Below, one piece after another: positions 11,940 through 23,195 of a DNA stretch of 64,000 nucleotides. The stretch's first letter is position 1. Every line of letters begins with the position of its first letter. The stretch comes from Quercus robur (lineage: Eukaryota; Streptophyta; Magnoliopsida; Fagales; Fagaceae), in contig NC_065541.1 in assembly GCF_932294415.1 (NCBI RefSeq), forward strand, positions 54,910,290 through 54,974,289, given 5' to 3'. A model generated the notes under the pieces. It had not been told where the DNA came from. It was given only the letters and a program-made list of their open reading frames with translations, and did no database searches. A program made the translations under genes and the position numbers.

Positions 11940-12490
11940 TCTCATTCATGTAAATGTCAATGTCATCACCATAGCTTTCAAGTTTCTTGGTTCAAAAAAT
12001 AATGCTTTAAGTCATGGCTTGAATATGCTCCTAAAAAATATGCCTTCTTTTGTTTACCAAGCTTTCTCTTTTATAAGCCAATAGGCCATGCAAGACAATA
12101 TACATTCACAATTAATGGATTTAGGGTTGGAAGAAAGTTAAAAACAACAAAGATTGTAATTTTAGTAATCATATAAGGTAAGATCCTAACTCAACTTATA
12201 GAGTTGCTCAAACATCGTATGAGGATTTGATAAATTAGTCTCAACATATAAACAGAGTAATTGACAATTTCACTTTAAAACAAATTGCAAATAATCAATT
12301 GCGATTGAAGGCTATAATTGATGTTGTCCAACATCTTGTCTTGCAAGCTATTGCTTTTAGAGGTAAAGATGAAAGCTCTAAATCAATCAATCCAGGGAAA
12401 ATTTCTTACAACATTGGATTTGATGGTTTCATATAATGATAAGGATTTTAGAAAATAAACTAGACATAATAGTGTGCCAAATTCAGGGGA
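11940..12490 (+). pseudogene. hAT-type transposase fossil (TTF zinc finger / DUF4371, ZMYM1-like)
   Basis: The plus strand reads, with several stops and frameshifts, WLEYAPKKYAFFCLPSFLF, then FTINGFRVGRKLK (family: dGFr.WKkv), and further on NNQLRLKAIIDVVQHLVLQ and AIAFRGKDESSKSINPGK (family: nrLRLk.sidvvr.L..Qa.aFRGhDEs..s.n.GNF). Then, in another frame, LMVSYNDK. Order and spacing match the TTF-type zinc finger followed by DUF4371 of plant hAT-related proteins. The second Cys of the CLPC motif is Ser. The fragment is about 550 bp of a gene normally over 2 kb, and no termini were found. It is an old, decayed relic. Confidence 0.7.
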
Positions 12491-13194
12491 ATAAAAAATA
12501 TAATTAAAAAATAAATTAAAAAAACTTTAAAAAGCTGATTAAGTAACTTTAATTTAATATCAACAAGAACAAGAGCCACTGTGCCCCATACTTTTTTTTT
12601 TAAAGCTTCCTTTAATGATCTATTCGTCAATTTTAATCAAACTCATGACAACCATGTCTAAAATCGGTGTATTTAACTTCTCACACTAATAACCATTTAG
12701 CAAATCATAAAGCCTAATTCGCCAATACACAAAATATTTTAAAAATCTAAGCAATCAAAATATGTATTAATGATTTAAATAAATAAAATAAAATAAACAG
12801 TCCTTAAACAGATTTGAACACCTACGAAAACTCAAGACTTTGGTGAGAGAGATCGGCAGCAGTGACGTTAATGCAGGCCGGGTCGGGTCGGCAAGAAATT
12901 AAGGGGCTGGGAAGATCCGGTGAATATATATAAGAATAAGAGAGATGATCTCGGGTCAGGAGTACAAATAGAAAAGACTATTGTTGTGTTGATTTTCCAA
13001 CTTAACCCTTTTGATTCTACTGGGCCGTTTTAAAATTCGGACTTAATAAAAGGTGGATTTGGTTTTGGATTTAGGGCGATACAAATTCAGCCCGAATTTT
13101 TAAAGCCCCATTTCAACCTAACCCAAGGAATTTTGGAGTTTGGACATTACACGTTCACCTAGATTACTCGTATCGTATCCAACCCAAATTATAA

Positions 13195-14149
13195 GGAGCT
13201 GTTTGGTTTTTGTGTTTTCATCACCAATAACTCTGTTTCTATCACCTATAACTCAAAAATGGTGGGACCCACAGAAAGAAAGCTTGTTTGGATTTGTTTT
13301 CAAGTTTTGTTTCCATCATTTAATTCTCTGACTTTTGAGTGATGAATTATGAAAACTGAAAACACATTTTATGTATTTTCAAGTTATGATGGCAATCTTG
13401 TAAATACACACACATTGAGGGACCCACCAGCCGCAACTTTTGGTTTCACTCTCCTCTTTTCTTTTCTTTTTTTCTTCACTTTTCTTTCTTTTTGTCTCTC
13501 TTCTTTCTCTGTTCTTTGCTACAAGCATCAGTTCTTTCTTTATTTCTTTATTTCTTTTCTTCCTTTTCACCTTTCTCATCTCATACCCATAAAAAAAAAA
13601 TCAAGAAACAAACTTTTCTTTCTTTGTTCTTCGCTGCAAGCATCAGTTCTTTCTTTCTTTTTTCCTTTTCGCCTTTCTCATCTCAGACCCATTAAAAAAT
13701 AATAAAAAAAAAATCAAGAAACAAACTTTTCTTTCTCTGTTCTTCCTTGCAAGCATCAATTCTTTCTTTCTTTCTTTCTTTCTTTTTTTCCTTTTCGCCT
13801 TTCTCATCTCAGACCCATAAAAAAAAATCAAGAAACAAACTTTTCTTTCTCTGTTCTTCACTGCAAGCATCAATTCTTTCTTTCTTTTCTTTTCTTTTTT
13901 TCTTCCTTTTCGCCTTTCTCATCTCAAACCCATAAAAATAAAAATAAAAATCAAGAAACAAGTGAGGCTTTGACCAATTGCTCAGGTATGGGTCCCACAA
14001 AAAGTAAAAAAATTGAGTGATGAGAAGTTGAAAATATGTGCCAAACGGGTGGGGTATAGAAAATTGGGGTATTTTAAGTGATGAGTGATGAGTGACAAAA
14101 ATTGAGTGAGGAGTGATGAGTGATTGTTTTCAAAAAACCAAACAACCCC
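13195..14149. mobile_element. Harbinger-type MITE related to the element at 1-5627
   Basis: Ends are GGAGCTGTTTGGTTTTT (left) and complement GGGGTTGTTTGGTTTTT (right), flanked by TAA at 13192-13194 and 14150-14152. The left 180 bp follows the terminal region of the Harbinger element seen from 5627 inward. CAAAAATGGTGGG, a CCCAC-GAA block, TTGTTTGGATT and a GAGTGAT/GAAAAC series occur in the same order in both. The interior carries a four-copy pyrimidine-rich tandem array (13500-13960). There is no coding capacity; open frames inside are by-products of low complexity. Confidence 0.85.
13500..13960. repeat. Four-copy ~114-bp tandem array inside the MITE
   Basis: Four successive units start near 13502, 13619, 13733 and 13847. 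Each has CTGTTCTTC or a close variant, GCAAGCATCA, a (TTTC)n tract, CCTTTTCGCCTTTCTCATCT, a CCCATAAA-type A-run and TCAAGAAACAAACTTTTC. The last copy leads into the right arm of the MITE. Variation is mostly in tract length, which points to slippage or unequal exchange after insertion. Confidence 0.8.
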
Positions 14150-14239
14150 TAAGTATCTCTCAAACATGTCAAGTGATAGCATAATTTATCCATTGCTTCG
14201 TCCAATTCATGGGTTGTCTTCTTATTCTTTCTTCTTCTA

Positions 14240-14244
<5 letters not shown>

Positions 14245-14270
<26 letters not shown>
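14245..14270. repeat. (TG)13 microsatellite
   Basis: An uninterrupted TG run follows an AT/CT-rich stretch just outside the MITE. Useful as a length marker; no function is inferred. Confidence 0.9.
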
Positions 14271-14496
14271 AATTCATGGGTTGTTAATTTTTATAGTATT
14301 TAAATGATAGGTTTAATAATTCTACATTTCAAATTCTTAAATTTAAAAAATTTAATCCAAACAAGGTGTTAAAAAAAAATTTTGAATCTTTTTATATAAT
14401 TTAATACATTAATGACTATTTTCATATATTTATAAAAAGAATGTTAAAACTTTTAATTCTAAATATATTAAAACAATCAAGTATCAGAATCAATAT

Positions 14497-15116
14497 TGTA
14501 CAGGGTATGATCCCAGGCCCATCGGGCCTTGGGCCTTGGGCCAAACATTCTCTGGGATAAAAACTGGGCCCAAGCCTCATAGTAAGCCCGTTTCGTTTCG
14601 AACGCATGATAGACAAGCCCATAGCGGTCAATTATGACTTGATCGAGGATGTGTTTACTTGGAACAACCCATGCCCTCGGTAGCTCGGTATTGCCTTAGG
14701 GAGTATCACTGCCGAGCACTCTTTCAAAGGCAGGAATGAGTTCCAATGCCATTACCACTGTTTCCAATGGAGTATATTCCTTGTCAGGAATAATCAAATT
14801 GGACCCCACCGACATGAGTGAGACCAGAAGCTAATCATGGGCACCCCACCAACCTTAAGCTACAAATAGAAGAAGAGTAAGGAGAAGGGGTTGTTGATTG
14901 GGGGGGGTAAGAAATAGAGAGTGAGAAAAAGGGAGAGCGTACTATCTAAAGGGAGGAACTTAAAAAGAGGAGAAGGGAAGTTCGTGAAAGTTGAGAGGTG
15001 TAATTAGGATACTTGGTAAAGAACTACCATTAGTAGGAAATTCTAAATCCACCATACAAATAAGTTGTAAGCTCAATTCTAAGCCCGACCCATTAATTAG
15101 AAGTTGGGTACGCAGA
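14497..15116 (+). mobile_element. Candidate solo LTR (~620 bp)
   Basis: Starts TGTACAGGG after AATAT (14492-14496); AATAT recurs at 15117-15121 after CGCAGA. The body is less AT-rich than its surroundings, has CTACAAATAGAAG (about 14860) as a TATA-like site and a purine-rich region after it, which is an LTR-like order. The right terminus does not show a clean CA next to the duplication, so the call is tentative. Confidence 0.4.
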
Positions 15117-15422
15117 AATATCATATTTTAGATGGTTTTTATTTCTTTTGGCAATGTTGAACTTCAGTTATTGAAGAATAAATTTCATTAATGAATTTGT
15201 CTCAAGAACTATTTTTGATAAAAAGAGAAAAGAAGAGTCAATTTTTTACATTATTAAACTATCACAAATATAGTAAAACATATTAATAAAATATTGAACA
15301 CCCTGAAAAGAGTGTAACATTTAAAAAAAAAATTATTTATTAAATTTTTGGATCTTAATTAAAAATTTTACATCCTAAAACAAATAAAATATGTCTTCTA
15401 CTTCTTGTTTCTTTTTCCTTAA

Positions 15423-16387
15423 GGGTCTGTTTGGTTGGAGGAGTGGAAAAGTGGGAGGATAGAAAATATTTAGTTTTCTCTCATGTGTGTTTGGTTGGAG
15501 GGGTGAAAAAGTGAGAGGGTGAAAAACTCTTTTGTTTGGTTGAAAAGAAAAATGAGAGGATAGAAAATGTAGTTTATATAAATTGATTATTATACCCTTA
15601 TTACATAATAGGTAAGAAATAAATTTATTTGTACTCATTAAATAATATAAAATTTACCAACAATTATATTTTTCAATGAGAAGTGTTACGTCCACAACAT
15701 TTTTTACAATACTTTCACAACAAAATTTATGTGGAAAGTTGTTACTAATTTTAATTTGAACCCACCATTGAAATTATTTTTTTAGTCATCAATATTAACT
15801 AATAACAATCTATTACTTAAAATTTATTGTAAAAATATTGTGGTAACATTTCTCAAAGATTTTTTATTCATTATGTTATTTCTCTTTTCTCAGCCTTCAT
15901 TTCATCCATACGTTTTTCTTTTTCTTTTTTTTCTTCTTTTTTCTCCTCCACACACGTTGTCCTTATCTCTATCCCCCTTCACTCTTTTCTTTTTCTTCCT
16001 CATTCTTTTCTTTTTCTTCAAGAACGTTCCAGGTGCAGCTCTCATTCTCTGTTTTTTTTTTTTTTTCTCCAACACTCTCTCTCCGTTTTTTTTTAACTTG
16101 ACTCCAGCACTTTCATTCTCTTTTTTTTTTTTTTTTTCTCCAGCACTCCCTCTCTGTTTTTTTTTTTTTTTTTTTTTACTTGATTCCAGAACGGGGTATT
16201 ATGGTAAAAATGTTGTGAGAGCACTTTTCTCTCCAGGCTTTTCCTCCCGATTTGGGAGGATGAAATTTGTGGGCCCGAGAGAATTTTCTCCCGGGTTTTC
16301 CTTCCTCCCTATTTTCCTTCTTTTGCCACCCTATTTTCCTCCCTATGTTTTCCATCCTCCCTAAATTCACCACAACCAAACACAGTG
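15423..16387. mobile_element. Tourist-like MITE (965 bp), TAA duplication
   Basis: Left GGGTCTGTTTGGTTGGAGGA, right complement CACTGTGTTTGGTTGTGG, flanked by TAA at 15420-15422 and 16388-16390. Subterminal purine-rich repeats (GTGGGAGGATAGAAAA type) lie on the left and pyrimidine-rich ones on the right. Long T/C tracts (16050-16180) create spurious open frames. A diverged relative is at 48360-49018. A smaller element (15678-15854) is inserted in it. Confidence 0.8.
15678..15854. mobile_element. Small MITE nested in the 15423-16387 element
   Basis: Inverted ends GAGAAGTGTTAC and complement GAGAAATGTTACC are each followed by CACAA and TTTTTACAATA blocks. Length is about 177 bp. The target duplication is not clear. 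It interrupts the larger MITE and is therefore younger. Confidence 0.55.
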
Positions 16388-16527
16388 TAAGTGAGACCAA
16401 ACTTGTTTTTTTGGGGTGCAATTCTATAATACAAAAAGATATAATATATTCTATTTTAGGAGGCCTTAGGTTTAGCCGCCGTGTTATATTTCAATATGTA
16501 ACCAAGAGCAAATTACAAATTACTCTG

Positions 16528-17419
16528 TAGAGGTGTGCATGGGTCGGGTTGAGGGGATTTTTTGACCCAACCCACCATGGTGGGTCAAAAAAAAATCAAC
16601 CCAACCCAACCCATCACATAAGTCCAACCCAACCCATATGGGTCGGGTTGGGTCGGGTCAACCCATGGGTTAGAAATTTTTTTTTTAATTATTATTAAAT
16701 TGAGTAAAAAAGATATAAATATTAATATATTAAAAAAGCCTAAAGATTAGTATCAATGTAACTCCTTAAAGGCTCAACATTAATAACTAAATAGCAATAG
16801 TAATTTATTAAGATTTGTGTGAACTATTTGGCTTTTATATAGGATAATAAGAATTGGTTATTTAAAAAAATTTATTAATTATATAATATTATTGTGGGGA
16901 CATTAGAAGGCTTTTGTCCGCTTTGGGGAGCCAGTCCCTCACGGTTTTGTCCTCGTCCCCGAGTGTGAAACCCCAGAGGCAAAAATCCTGGGGTTCCACA
17001 CTCGGGGACGAGGATAAAACCGTGAGGGACTAGCTCCCCAAAGCGGACAAAAGCCTTCTAATGTTCCCACAATTATATATATATATATATTAAATTTGTA
17101 TTAGTAGGAGAAATTGAGGAAATGTTACTCTACAACTGGTTTTTTTTTAAATGATTAAATATATAATATATATACCTACAATTGATTTTTTTTTTAATTA
17201 TTAAATATAAAATATATTTTAAATATATATATATTAAATATGGGTGGGTCGGGTCGGGTTTGGTGGGTTTGTAATTTTATGACCCAAACCCAACCCGACC
17301 CGCTATAAACTTTTTTTTTTGTAACCCAACCCACCAAGCCTTAAAAACCGACCCAACCCGCTGGGTCGGGTTGGGTTGGGTCGGGTTTGACGGGTCGATG
17401 GGTTTTCTGCACACCCCTA
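16528..17419. mobile_element. Non-autonomous hAT-type element, 8-bp duplication TTACTCTG
   Basis: Left end TAGAGGTGTGCA, right complement TAGGGGTGTGCA, flanked by exact TTACTCTG copies (16520-16527, 17420-17427). The subterminal regions are dense in GGGTCGGGTTGGG and its complement, probably transposase-binding repeats. The 892-bp element has no coding capacity. A long hairpin (16891-17072) sits in the middle. The element at 32885-36759 has the same ends and subterminal repeats. Confidence 0.9.
16891..17072. repeat. Near-perfect 182-bp inverted repeat (hairpin)
   Basis: Two arms of about 85 bp (16891-16975 and 16988-17072) pair with only four differences by eye, all transitions, around a 12-base loop. 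The outer ends read ATTGTGGG...CCCACAAT. Arms are GC-richer than the host element. It may be a fold-back element inserted in the hAT element or an inversion-duplication. Flanks are AT runs, so no target duplication can be called. Confidence 0.85.
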
Positions 17420-17617
17420 TTACTCTGTGTTGGTTTATGGACCACTAATAGAATTTTAATTTCAAGTGAGTACAACCTGAGTGTAAATTGGCACTCCAGT
17501 ATAGAACGAAAAGTTCACTCTCATTTATAACCCATACTCATGCTGTTATACATGGTAACATGGACTACATTGAGAAGAAGAAAAAAGCTACGCAGATCGT
17601 ATGCTTCCAAGTAGTAG

Positions 17618-17823
17618 GCTGGGTTTGGATTGCAATGAAAAGGAAAAAAAAAAAATGGTGCGTTTTTTCTGTGAGTCCTGTACACTGTTCATAGGACCTG
17701 CAAGTACTTATTTCAGCAAATTTTTCTTTAAAATTGAGTCTTACAGCATTATTCACACATTTAAAAATTATTTTGCTAAAGTGTTTTCTGTTTTCTATAA
17801 TAAGATGTATCCAAACATACCCG
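17618..17823. mobile_element. Tourist-like MITE (copy B), inverted relative to 5698-6016
   Basis: The complement starts GGGTATGTTTGGATAC and continues with GCAAAATAATTTTTAAATGTG and TGAACAGTG, matching copy A (GGGTGTGTTTGGATAG, AAAATAATTTTTAAATGTG, TGAACAGTG) in the same order. Right end GGGTTTGGATTGC. TAG on both sides could be the 3-bp duplication, but the terminal bases are degraded. Confidence 0.65.
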
Positions 17824-17829
17824 TAGTGT

Positions 17830-20060
17830 CAAAACAAAATTTATTTGCAACAGAACTGGAATTAGTTGTCAGAGCTATAAAAAAAAAAAAAAATTTTAAA
17901 ATAAAATAAAAAAAACGTGCTTACAAATGCTATGGTGGAATTTGTCAGTCGCTTCTCTTACATTGAACAAACATTAAACAGATAAGAATCAGGAATCAGG
18001 CTTTCTCAAGCAGCTGATCAGCCTTTGAATGAAAACTAAGATGGTCCTATCATGAAAAATAAATAAAAAACAAATATGACATACCCGTAAAAATATGAAG
18101 AAAAAATTATGGCAGCAGTTGTCAAAGAGGAATACCTTAGACAGATAAAAATGAACTCGATTGCTTGTAAGCTTTGAGCCTTTGATTATAGTTGATGGAA
18201 ATTCTACATCCAGCCTTGCCACTAATCTAAAGACCAAATTGCTTAACTTCATTTCTTAAATATACGATTATTCAATTATACTTCAAGAGTAATTCTGACC
18301 AAAACCAAGAGCCAATTAAATTAATATTGGCTTTCAAGGAGTATCTCATTAATAAATTAAAATCATCTTTGATAAAATTCTAAAGATGTAACCAAAATTT
18401 TAACAACTGTGTATAGTTACATCCTATCTTCGCATCATGAATAGCCTTGGCAGCGGAAAACGGCCTCCAAAGCCTGTAGCACAATTAGCTCCATCCTATA
18501 CAACATACACTTCAGAACATGGGGCAGGCACAAGTTTTTCTAGACAGATCTAACCCCAAATTTTAGAACTGGGTCAGACATGCCTTATTTCTACATAAAG
18601 GGCTTGCTAGCCACATCCAGAAAGGTATCTCACACATTTGGAAAATTCATGTAAGATATTAGGCTGCTTCTCCTTGGTGAACTGCTCCCCCCCACCCCCA
18701 CAGACAATCCCCAAAAAACCTCTGCACTTCTGCCAAACTAGATGTATGACTCATCCTTTCAGACGCACCTATTGCAGGCATGTTGCACATATCCATGTCA
18801 TGTGGTGCCCAACACAAGTGCATGCACTTTCAAAGTGTCTGTGAAACCAAAACCAAGACTTTTTGAGGACCCGGTGAAGATGAGACAGAACTCAATACAG
18901 GAAGCAAACCCATCATTTAAGATGAAGTGTCGCCTACACCTGCTAATATGGAGTTAATACATTTTTGAGTTTCTCACCATCCCATGCAAATAGAACATTT
19001 CTGAACCAATGACTGCGATGTTGCCAAACAAGGCTTTGGCTCTATCAGATTATTTCTAGTTCCACAGTTGAATTACATCAACTCCAGAGCTAATAATTCA
19101 TCCAAGAAAACAAACTCCAGAGCTAAAATATTTAAAGTTTAAACACAAATTTGGTTACCAAATATAGCAAATTCACAAGTTATAGGCATAGGACACAGTT
19201 CAAGTGCATTACATACATTCTGTGCAGAAAGACAAAGGACTTGCCTTCCATCATCGACTAGAAACTTACTGGCAGAACATACACATTAAATAATGTTGCC
19301 CTTGGACTTGGTATCACATATCAATACACATAAACACCAAAAAGTCCTACAGTCAATTGAATAATGAATAGTTTTAAAAAAACGCAACAGACAAATGTTT
19401 TTCAGCATAAAACAGCAGCTGCATTTCATAGGGCATCAAACATGTTGAAATATTTATAAAGTCCAAAACTTTGTATGAAGACTTGATAAATTAGTAATCC
19501 ATTTTCTCTATATATGTTTGACCTCAATCATCACTATGTTCCAGTTGCCATATATTTTCATAATTTGCCAGTACATAAAGTCACAAAATCCTTATTCTAA
19601 CACACGGGAGGAAATGGAAGAACACAAATTCAAGAAACCTTATCAAATCATGATTAGGTACAAGACAAAAAATAAATTGACAAAGCATATTATATAAATT
19701 GACAAGACAGGAACACAATTACACAAGATTACATGGAATTGTATCAAAGAGACTGCAATGACATAAAATTCAAGCCTTAAAGGAGCATGTCATATGTAAT
19801 TTAGATAATTTTTGTATACTTGTCAAAAGAATATATGTACCTTCTGTTGAGAGAACTCTGAACCTACTCTAATGTCAAAAAGTATATCCTTTGGCTTTCG
19901 AAATGAACTGTACTTTTTATTTTATGGTGCTTGCAGCATCTTTTGTGAGATACAATGACCTTCGAATCAGAGATACCACAAACAAGTAATGCACAAGATG
20001 TACAAAACTGAACATTATTCCAGGAATAAACAATTTCAGATAAGGGATCTCCAAAAAATT
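17830..20060. other. Intergenic, no gene recognised
   Basis: AT-rich. Short open frames (up to 87 codons) show no family motifs. 18430-18950 is somewhat less AT-rich, with CCACCCCCACAG-like runs, and could belong to an unannotated noncoding or UTR exon. Nothing in the sequence settles this. Confidence 0.35.
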
Positions 20061-20386
20061 GGGGTAAATTACATTTTACACCCTATATTTTAAGGGTGGT
20101 TTCAAATCAAAGCCCTACAATTTCAATAATTTCAGATACCATGGACTTTCAAAAGTGTATCAATTTAAGCCTTGGACTTTTCGGGTTTGATTTTTTGGTT
20201 CGATTGAGGGTTTAAAACTTTAAATGGATACGATTTTAAAAGTCCCAGGTTCAATTTGAACTAACAAAACTATAAGGTTAAGTTTGTAACAATCTTAAAC
20301 TTCAGGGCTTAATTTGAAACTTTAGAAACAATAGGGTTTAATTTTAAACCATCACTAAAGTATAGAGTTTAAAATGTAATTTGCCC
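20061..20386. mobile_element. Palindromic MITE with GGGGTAAATTACATTTTA ends
   Basis: Left GGGGTAAATTACATTTTACA, right complement GGGCAAATTACATTTTAAAC, with matching CTATA and TTTA blocks further in. Length about 326 bp, with internal short reiterations of AATTTGAAAC type. Flanks are AAAAATT-like on both sides, so the duplication is plausible but not exact. Confidence 0.65.
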
Positions 20387-23195
20387 AAAATTTGTTGACA
20401 ATAAGCTTCCAAGCTAGCATGTGGGTCTTTTAAGAACCCTGACCATTGTAAGGGATTGATGGGACTGGGAGGTGGGACCTGAACAGGCCTAAGAAACAGT
20501 AAATTCAAAAATAAGTAGGATTTAAACTATTTCTTGATAAATACGTAATGCATTGAATAAGTAGAATTTGAACTATGGACTTACCAGTCGATCTCAAGGT
20601 GGAACCACAACCCAAAATCCAAAATTCTGGCAAAGCTATGGCAGAAATTCCTTGAACTTGTTCAACAAAACTATTATGATGAACCTTCCAAAGGGTACAA
20701 TTATATTGCAAGTCTCAAGGTCAGCATAAAACAAGTATCTTCTAACACATAAACAAGAAAAAGGTCTCATGTGGACATAACAATAAAATCTCAGCAAAAG
20801 TTTTGTTCATATAATAAAACACAAAAATTTAAGGTCTCAACATGAATCTCGATTCTTAAATATGCAAATAGACAAATGAATAATATAAAGCAAAAAAAGG
20901 AGGAGGAGTCAAGTTTCCTCTTTTAGCAACTAATCAGACAATGCCCATCATGAATGATCTACAAATTAGAGAGGAGATACATATCAATCAAGAGTGCAAA
21001 TGAACCAATACAATCATATGCAATGGAAACATATGCTTGAAATACATTCTATTGCTCATTAAAATTCTCCCTGCTTCACAAAATGCAGTGCACAACTGTT
21101 CATGGTCCAAACAAGTTTTAAATTAAAAACCATTTGACACTGCAAGGATGAATTTTTTTTGACCACCCCACCTACAACTATGTATGGTATCTAAATTTTC
21201 TCTGAGATACACAATACCCAATTTACACTTCAGAATGTTGAGACAAAAAAAAAAAAAATTTCCATTTATGGTGTTTTGATGTTCCTCCTTTATTTACCAC
21301 AGAGACAGAGAATGTATGTTTCTACAAGTTCTTTAAAACTTAAAATTTCACATTGAATAACTTCCATACAAACTAGGCAAGCTTAAACCAAAATAAAACT
21401 TACAACTGTACTACCAATTATATGGGGTGGCATGGGGGGACACCCAAAAAAATTCAAGATCAAAGCAAAACAGGATGCCAAAAATTTTAATAACAAGTAG
21501 TTATCAACAATGATAACTTCGACCTACTCAAATTCTAAAATCTAGTGATAATTGCAACACCACCTAAATTGGATTTGTAACCTGTGCATGCACATATCAT
21601 GCAAAAAAATTTACTTTTTTTAAAACAAGGGTGACAGTAAGATTTAAAGATCTTAAGCAGCAACCCTGCTCCACACATGACTCAATTTCAAACTAGCCCA
21701 AGATTCTAGGGCAGAAACTGCACCCCTATAGAAATAAGAAATTTCTTTTGTTATAGAAATTTCTTTTCCAACAAAAGAAATGATAAGACAAATATGGTAA
21801 AGTGATTGATGTGTAAAAGCTTCCCAACAATCAAAAGATTCAAAACAACCAGAAAGTAAAAATTTTCAAGAGAGGAAAAGAAACTACCATTAGCGAGGGA
21901 TCACTTCTTAACTTGGTAGTAAATGGGGGCTTGGTAGAACTCCATATCTTAATTTCTTATTAGCGAGCACAATGAACAAAACCATTAAACCCAAAGGCAA
22001 TGATCACAGGCCAAAATTACCCACAGATTTTCAACTCGTGATAAAGGACAACGGTAAAAAGCCATTCATATATAAACTTTGACATCACTCCATAACCAAA
22101 AAACCAGCATCCACAACATTACAGAAAAGATTGTCAAAAGTGTGCAGCTAAGAAGCACAGATACCTCAAAGGCCCAAAATCCCTAGTGTGTCGAAATCAG
22201 ACACGAACATGCAGGGGGCATTCTTGCATGCATGTCATCGGTGCGTCAAGAGGAAAAGGTAAAATATTTTATTTTAAAAACATTTCTTTCATTTTAGATA
22301 TGTTTTAAATATTTTATTTTATTTTTTAATTAAAATTTAAAATAAACTATGCCTAAAAATAAATAATATATACCTAAAGTTATATAGTAATTAATTAATT
22401 AATTGTTGTATTACCATTGTGTCACATCCTAATTTTTGATAATTACCATGTTGTCCTGTCCTTGCATCATCAAAAAATAGATAACGAATGAATACAAAGC
22501 TTTAATTATAAAACCACAGCGTCCCCTTTGATTTATCGTTATCAAATTCTATCTGAAACACATGACCAAAATATGATAACAATGCAAGGAAATTTTATAA
22601 GGACCACTTTCTTCAAAACCATTTGACCCAAGGGCAACCTCCAGAATAAATGCACAAAATCACCTAGTAATGCCTCAAGCTGTTTGTAAAGCATTAGAGC
22701 CAGGTAAAGTGGATAACCAATAAAATGATTGGAACTGAGCTTTCATAAAAGAGTGACAAACAATGATGAAGATACAAGGAAAAAAGCAAATTACATCCAC
22801 ATCATGACAAATAAGTTCCATATATCTCATCGTGCCACAAGAATAGAGGCAGCAAGATTAGACATATAATACATACAAGAACTTTTTTAAAAGAAAAAGA
22901 AGAAACAGATCAAAACAGTCACTAATGTGCATTATAAGGAGAACAAAGCTAAAAAACCTGAAGGCTGAGAACATCATTAACAGATAATTGAAAAGAAAAG
23001 GTATGTGCAGATAAGCCTAATTGGGCTAATACTTTACAGAACCACTCCCAGCAAAGACACCTAAAAAGCATGTGAGCAGCTCCAGTCTTCTGTATATAAT
23101 AATGTACAACCCACTTCCAACAGTAAGAAGGGATGAATGGCTACAATAAAAATCCATGACTATGTTAGAGTAGATTAACCAGGCTGTTGAGGACT
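20387..23195. other. Intergenic / possible 3' UTR of the 23196-25175 gene
   Basis: No coding exon recognised. 22255-22400 is almost pure A/T with TTAATTAATTAATTAATT. Poly-A and poly-T runs are common. Part adjacent to 23195 should be 3' UTR of the minus-strand gene. No clear poly(A) site was chosen. Confidence 0.4.

Noticed and set aside
13349-14000. Overlapping open frames of 60-117 codons on both strands
   Set aside because: They are products of the pyrimidine-rich tandem array in a MITE; composition is Phe/Leu/Ser or Lys/Arg only.
15840-16364. 174-codon Phe-rich open frame on the plus strand
   Set aside because: Encoded by T/C tracts in a MITE, with no domain and no codon bias.
16891-17072. 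A conventional conserved miRNA gene
   Set aside because: The pairing is too long and too perfect for a conserved plant miRNA precursor, and no known mature miRNA sequence was recognised. Kept only as a hairpin with possible siRNA output.
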